Origin: Diaphorobacter limosus
GTDB lineage: Bacteria > Pseudomonadota > Gammaproteobacteria > Burkholderiales > Burkholderiaceae_C
DNA: 64,000 nucleotides
Assembly: GCF_033100095.1 (NCBI RefSeq)
Contig: NZ_CP136921.1
Span: forward strand, 1,892,501 to 1,956,500
Reading direction: 5' to 3'
Shown here one piece after another: positions 60,323 through 64,000 of this stretch. The notes under the pieces were generated by a model, which searched no databases, was not told the DNA's origin, and saw only the letters and a program-made list of their open reading frames with translations. Position numbers and translations under genes: made by a program. The stretch's first letter is position 1, and each line of letters starts with the position of its first letter.

Positions 60323-61710
60323 GCGCCCTCCATGGCCTGCACCACCTGTTCCATCTTCATGAAGCGCGACCCCTTCACCAGCACGCTGCCCACGCCGGGC
60401 AGGGCCTCCTGCACCGCTGCCAGCAGCGATGCCATGTCCTCGAAATGCCGCGCCGCCGGCCCGCAGGCCTGGGCGGCATGGACGCTCAAGGCGCCCAAGG
60501 CAAACAGCTGCTCTATGCCGCTTTGGTGCGCATGCGCGCCGGCCTCGGCATGGAACTGCGGCCCCTGGTTGCCCACCTCGCCCATGTCGCCCAGCACCAG
60601 CAGGCGCGGGCCGGGCAGATCGGCCAGCACGGCTATGGCGGCGCGCACCGAGTCGGGGTTGGCGTTGTAGCTGTCGTCCACCACGGTAATGGCCCGGCCC
60701 TGGCAATGCAGGGCCAGCGCGCGCGAGCGGCCCTTGACCGGCTCGAACGCCGCCAGGCCGGCGGCAATGGCGGCCAGCGGCACGCCCGCGGCCACGGCGC
60801 AGGCAGTGGCCGCCATGGCGTTGGTGACGTTGTGCAAGCCGGCGATATGCAGGCGCGTGTCGAATGCGCCCAGGGGCGTGGCAATGCGCACGGTCCAGGC
60901 GCCCTCGTTCCACTGCGCGGTCTCGCAGCGCACATCGCCCTGCGCGCCAAAGCACAGGCAGCAGCGCTCACCCGCCAGCGCGCGCCACAGCGGCGTGTAC
61001 TCGTCGCCGGCCGGAAACACCGCCACACCGTCCTGCGCCAGGGCGCTGATGACGCTGCCGTTCTCGCGCGCCACCGCGTCCACCGTGTGCATGAATTCCA
61101 GATGCTCGCGCTGGGCGTTGTTCACCAGGGCCACGCTGGGGCGGGTGATGTCGGCCAGGTAGGCGATCTCGCCCGGGTGGTTCATGCCCAGCTCGACCAC
61201 CGCCGCCTGATGCGTGGCGGCGAGGCGCAGCAGCGTCAGCGGCAGGCCCACGTCGTTGTTGAAGTTGCCCTGCGTGGCCAGGGCCGCATCGCCCTTGTAG
61301 GCGCGCAGCACGGCGGCCAGCATCTGCGTGACGGTGGTCTTGCCGTTGCTGCCGGTCACGGCTATCAGCGGCAGATCAAACTGAGCGCGCCAGCCGGCCG
61401 CCAGCGCGCCCAGGGCCGCCAGGGTGTCGGGCACCTCGATGCCGGGCAGGCCCGCCGCCTGCAACCCGCCATGGGCAATGGCGGCGGCGGCGCCGGCCGC
61501 GCCGGCCTGGGGCAGAAAGGTGTTGGCGTCGAAACGCTCGCCCTTCAGGGCCACGAACAGGTCGCCGGCCTGCAGCGTGCGGGTGTCGGTGTGCACGCGC
61601 GCCAGCGGCGTGGCGCCGTCGCCCACCAGGCCCGCGGCCGGGATGCGGGCGCGCAGCAGCTCGAAGGCCTGCTGCAGCGTCATCATGGGGGGGTGGTTGG
61701 TGTGGCTCAT
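60313..61710 (-). CDS. murF: UDP-MurNAc-tripeptide--D-Ala-D-Ala ligase
   Basis: MurF completes the cytoplasmic pentapeptide precursor. The 465-residue protein has [25 protein letters not shown] (in part), the ATP loop [42 protein letters not shown] and [14 protein letters not shown]. It is coupled to murE by a 4-bp overlap. Confidence 0.97.
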   Translation of the reverse strand: MSHTNHPPMMTLQQAFELLRARIPAAGLVGDGATPLARVHTDTRTLQAGDLFVALKGERFDANTFLPQAGAAGAAAAIAHGGLQAAGLPGIEVPDTLAALGALAAGWRAQFDLPLIAVTGSNGKTTVTQMLAAVLRAYKGDAALATQGNFNNDVGLPLTLLRLAATHQAAVVELGMNHPGEIAYLADITRPSVALVNNAQREHLEFMHTVDAVARENGSVISALAQDGVAVFPAGDEYTPLWRALAGERCCLCFGAQGDVRCETAQWNEGAWTVRIATPLGAFDTRLHIAGLHNVTNAMAATACAVAAGVPLAAIAAGLAAFEPVKGRSRALALHCQGRAITVVDDSYNANPDSVRAAIAVLADLPGPRLLVLGDMGEVGNQGPQFHAEAGAHAHQSGIEQLFALGALSVHAAQACGPAARHFEDMASLLAAVQEALPGVGSVLVKGSRFMKMEQVVQAMEGACS

Positions 61711-63212
61711 GCCACGGCTCCTCGACGCGCCAGCGCGTCACGCGCCTGCGCCATGTCGGAGAACGGCTGGCGCTGGCCGGCCGTCTCCTGGTAATCCTCG
61801 TGACCCTTGCCGGCGATCAGCACCACGTCGTTGGCGCCGGCCTCGGCCACGGCCCGGGCTATGGCTGCGGCACGGTCACCTTCTGCGCCCACATGGGTGG
61901 AGGCAATCATGCCCTGCAGGATCTGGTGAATGATGGCGCGCGGCTCCTCGCCACGCGGGTTGTCGCTGGTGACGATGACGCGGTCGGCCTCGCGCTGCGC
62001 CACGGCGCCCATCAGCGGGCGCTTGGTGGCGTCGCGGTTGCCGCCACAGCCGAACACGCACCACAGCCGGCCACCGCGCTGCGCCGCCATGGGACGCAGC
62101 GCCGTCAGCGCCTGGTGCAGCGCGTCCGGCGTGTGGGCATAGTCCACGGCAACCAGGGGTTGGCCGGCAAAGGCCAGCTGCTGCATGCGCCCCGGCACGG
62201 GTGCCAGGCGCGCGCAGGCGGCCAGGGCCTGCGCCAAAGGCACGCCCAGCGCGCGCATGCAGGCGATCACGCCCAGCACGTTCGACACGTTGTACAGGCC
62301 GATCAGCTGGGTCTGCAGCGGCAGCGCCTGCCCGCCCTCGACCACGGCGAAGGCCAGGCCCGCGCCGCGATGCACGATGTCCTGTGCGGCCAGCCGCGCC
62401 GGACCCTGGATGGACACGCTCCACAGGTCCAGCGCGCGGCCCTGCAGCTCGGCATGCAGGGCGGCGCCCTGGGCGTCGTCGATGTTGATGACGGCAGCGC
62501 GCAGCCCCGGCCAGTCGAACAGCACGCGCTTGGCCTGCCAGTAGGCGGCCATGTCGTGGTGGTAGTCCAGGTGGTCCTGGGTGAAGTTGGTGAACAGCGC
62601 CACGCGCACCTGCGTTCCATCCAGCCGGTGTTCGGCCAGACCTATGGACGAGGCTTCGATGGCGCAGGCCGAGAGCCCCGCATCGGCAAACTGCGCAAAC
62701 GCACGCTGCAGGCGCACGGGGTCGGGCGTGGTCATGCCGGTGCTGTTCAGCTCCGGCGGCACACCAATACCCAAAGTACCTACCAAGGCGCACCCATCAA
62801 GCGCAGGCAGCTCTTGTGCTGATAGTTGATTGAGCGCATCTGCCAGCCACCAGGCGGTGCTGGTCTTGCCATTGGTGCCGGTCACGGCCAGCACCTGCAG
62901 GCGCTCGCTGGGCCGGCCAAACCATTCGGCGGCGATCAGGCCGGTGGCGGCCTTGAGGCCCGGCAGCGCCGCGACATGCACACCGGCCAGGGCGAAGGCC
63001 TCCACCCCCTGCTGCTCCACCAGGCAGGCGACGGCGCCGCGCGCCAGGGCGTCGGCCACATGGGCGCGGCCGTCGGTGGCGGCGCCGGGCCAGGCGATGA
63101 AGGCGTCGCCACTCTGGATCAGGCGGCTGTCGGTCTGCAAGGTTCCGGTGACGCGCGCGCGCAGCCAGGCAACAGCCTCGGCTACGGATGCCAGGGGGCG
63201 CGGCCGGCTCAC
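61707..63212 (-). CDS. murE: UDP-MurNAc-L-Ala-D-Glu--meso-DAP ligase
   Basis: MurE adds meso-diaminopimelate. The 501-residue protein has the ATP loop TGTNGKTSTAWWLADAL, NFTQDHLDYHHDMAAYWQAKR (in part) and DYAHTPDALHQAL. The residue block DNPRGEEP is close to the DNPR motif typical of DAP-adding enzymes, followed by GKGHEDYQE. A palindromic element is translated between the P-loop helix and GTLGIG (62768-62835). It is coupled to ftsI and murF by 4-bp overlaps. Confidence 0.97.
   Translation of the reverse strand: MSRPRPLASVAEAVAWLRARVTGTLQTDSRLIQSGDAFIAWPGAATDGRAHVADALARGAVACLVEQQGVEAFALAGVHVAALPGLKAATGLIAAEWFGRPSERLQVLAVTGTNGKTSTAWWLADALNQLSAQELPALDGCALVGTLGIGVPPELNSTGMTTPDPVRLQRAFAQFADAGLSACAIEASSIGLAEHRLDGTQVRVALFTNFTQDHLDYHHDMAAYWQAKRVLFDWPGLRAAVINIDDAQGAALHAELQGRALDLWSVSIQGPARLAAQDIVHRGAGLAFAVVEGGQALPLQTQLIGLYNVSNVLGVIACMRALGVPLAQALAACARLAPVPGRMQQLAFAGQPLVAVDYAHTPDALHQALTALRPMAAQRGGRLWCVFGCGGNRDATKRPLMGAVAQREADRVIVTSDNPRGEEPRAIIHQILQGMIASTHVGAEGDRAAAIARAVAEAGANDVVLIAGKGHEDYQETAGQRQPFSDMAQARDALARRGAVA
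62768..62835. repeat. AGCT/CGCTT element inside murE
   Basis: On the minus strand AGAGCTGCCTGCGCTTGATG is followed by GTGCGCCTTGGTAGGTACTT, with an upstream AT-rich edge. It is translated as LSAQELPALDGCALVGTLG in MurE and makes a local dip in GC. Confidence 0.6.
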
Positions 63213-64000
63213 AGCGACTCCTCCACGGCGTTGGTGACGATCAGCGGCTGCACGGCCATGTCGGGCGCCACGCTCATCATGCGCAGCGTCTGCTGCACCA
63301 CCTCGCTGAACACCGGGGCGGCCACGGCACCGCCGTAGATCACGCCGTTGCTCGGCTCGTCGATCATCACGGCGACGATGATGCGCGGCTTGTCCACCGG
63401 CGCCAGGCCGGTGAACCAGGCGCGGTACTTGCCCGTGGCATAGCTCTTGCCCACCTGCTTACGCGCCGTGCCCGACTTGCCACCCACCGAGTAACCCACG
63501 GTCTGCGCCTTCTGGCCCGTGCCGCCGGGGCCGGCGGCCATCTGCAGCATCTTGCGCACCTGGTTCGCCGTGCGCTCGGAGAACACCGGCACGCCCACGG
63601 CGGGCTCATCGGTCTTGAGCATGGTGGCCGGGATGACCTTGCCGCCATTGGCGAACACGGTGTAGGAGCGCGCCATCTGGAACAGGCTGGCCGACAGGCC
63701 ATAGCCGTAGGACATGGTGGCCTGCTCGATGGGGCGCCAGCTCTTGTAGGGGCGCAGCCGCCCGCTGACCGCACCGGGGAAGGCGATCTGCGGCTTCTGC
63801 CCGAAGCCGACGGCGGAGAAGGTCTCCCACATCTCGCGCGCCGGCATCTGCATGGCGATTTTTGTCGTACCCACGTTGCTCGACTTCTGCACCACGCCCT
63901 CGACGGTCAACGCACCGTAGCTGTGCGTGTCGCTGATGGTGGAGCCGGTAATGGTCAGTCGCCCGGGGCTGGTGTCGATCACGGTCTCGGGCCGCACGCG
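63209..64000 (-). CDS. ftsI: Septal transpeptidase FtsI/PBP3 (C-terminal part; start beyond window)
   Basis: FtsI cross-links septal peptidoglycan with FtsW. The frame is open to the window end, so only about 264 C-terminal residues are seen. They carry the second active-site motif VVQKSSNVGTTKIA (SSN), MSYGYGLSASLFQMA, and the third motif GYSVGGKSGTARKQ (KSGT). The nucleophile SxxK motif lies outside. An apparent GTG at 63997 is internal and not the start. It is the first visible gene of the dcw operon. Confidence 0.96.
   Translation of the reverse strand, partial: RVRPETVIDTSPGRLTITGSTISDTHSYGALTVEGVVQKSSNVGTTKIAMQMPAREMWETFSAVGFGQKPQIAFPGAVSGRLRPYKSWRPIEQATMSYGYGLSASLFQMARSYTVFANGGKVIPATMLKTDEPAVGVPVFSERTANQVRKMLQMAAGPGGTGQKAQTVGYSVGGKSGTARKQVGKSYATGKYRAWFTGLAPVDKPRIIVAVMIDEPSNGVIYGGAVAAPVFSEVVQQTLRMMSVAPDMAVQPLIVTNAVEESL

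Overview
The window is a stretch of chromosome from a high-GC betaproteobacterium, most likely of the family Comamonadaceae (the Acidovorax/Alicycliphilus/Comamonas group). This rests on protein flavour, on gene order (ffh / ypjD-like / PP0621-like / pilS-pilR / ampD / nrdAB / histone H1-like; accBC-prmA), on a beta-type division and wall (dcw) cluster, and on interspersed repeats typical of such genomes. Genus is not assigned. No rRNA, tRNA, CRISPR array, prophage or intact insertion sequence was seen.

Layout: 1-5650 holds the end of miaB, an accessory patch (Uma2-type protein, HEPN-like pseudogene, REP-like palindrome), the type IV pilin gene pilA with its accessory gene tfpZ, a Sel1-like protein and a HI1419/HI1420-type toxin-antitoxin pair. 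5671-11942 holds ffh, a CcsA-like cytochrome assembly gene, the PilS/PilR-type two-component system and ampD. 12079-17219 holds nrdA-nrdB behind two NrdR boxes and a lysine/alanine-repeat histone-like gene. 17223-25606 holds accB-accC, prmA, a zinc-ribbon membrane protein, a PfkB kinase, a TlpA thioredoxin, a conserved unknown gene and mpl. 25649-29726 holds aroG behind a leader-peptide attenuator, tldD and rodA. 29760-37416 holds yqiA, an RNase II/R-type exonuclease, tonB, aroE, mtgA, an unknown gene, ruvC and a frameshifted YdhR-like gene. 37580-40776 holds thiC with a TPP riboswitch, a small membrane protein and lpxC. 40861-48948 is a compact catabolic cluster: an IclR regulator facing a cyclase/hydrolase, an acyl-CoA synthetase, an SDR, two periplasmic binding proteins and an acyl-CoA dehydrogenase. 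It sits between lpxC and ftsZ. 49028-64000 is the dcw cluster on the minus strand, ftsI (partial)-murE-murF-mraY-murD-ftsW-murG-murC-ddl-ftsQ-ftsA-ftsZ. Its genes from ftsI to ftsQ all overlap.

How the genes fit together: envelope growth dominates. Precursor synthesis (murC-murG, mraY, ddl), polymerisation (mtgA, ftsW, ftsI, rodA), recycling (ampD, mpl), lipid A (lpxC) and fatty-acid initiation (accBC) are all here. A second theme is the type IV pilus: pilA has a near-perfect sigma-54 promoter, and the likely regulators PilS and PilR are encoded about 5 kb away.

Most notable observations: (1) an 18-residue leader peptide with seven consecutive aromatic residues and a terminator in front of aroG; (2) a putatively acquired, undescribed catabolic island splitting the ftsZ-lpxC junction, with a 20-bp-period direct repeat between its divergent regulator and enzymes; (3) a family of small palindromic elements, several of which lie in frame inside essential genes (murE, murD, murG, aroE, tldD); (4) GC-rich spacer repeats that flank aroE and are translated inside the RNase gene; (5) a strong sigma-54 promoter with three upstream GTGTC motifs at pilA.
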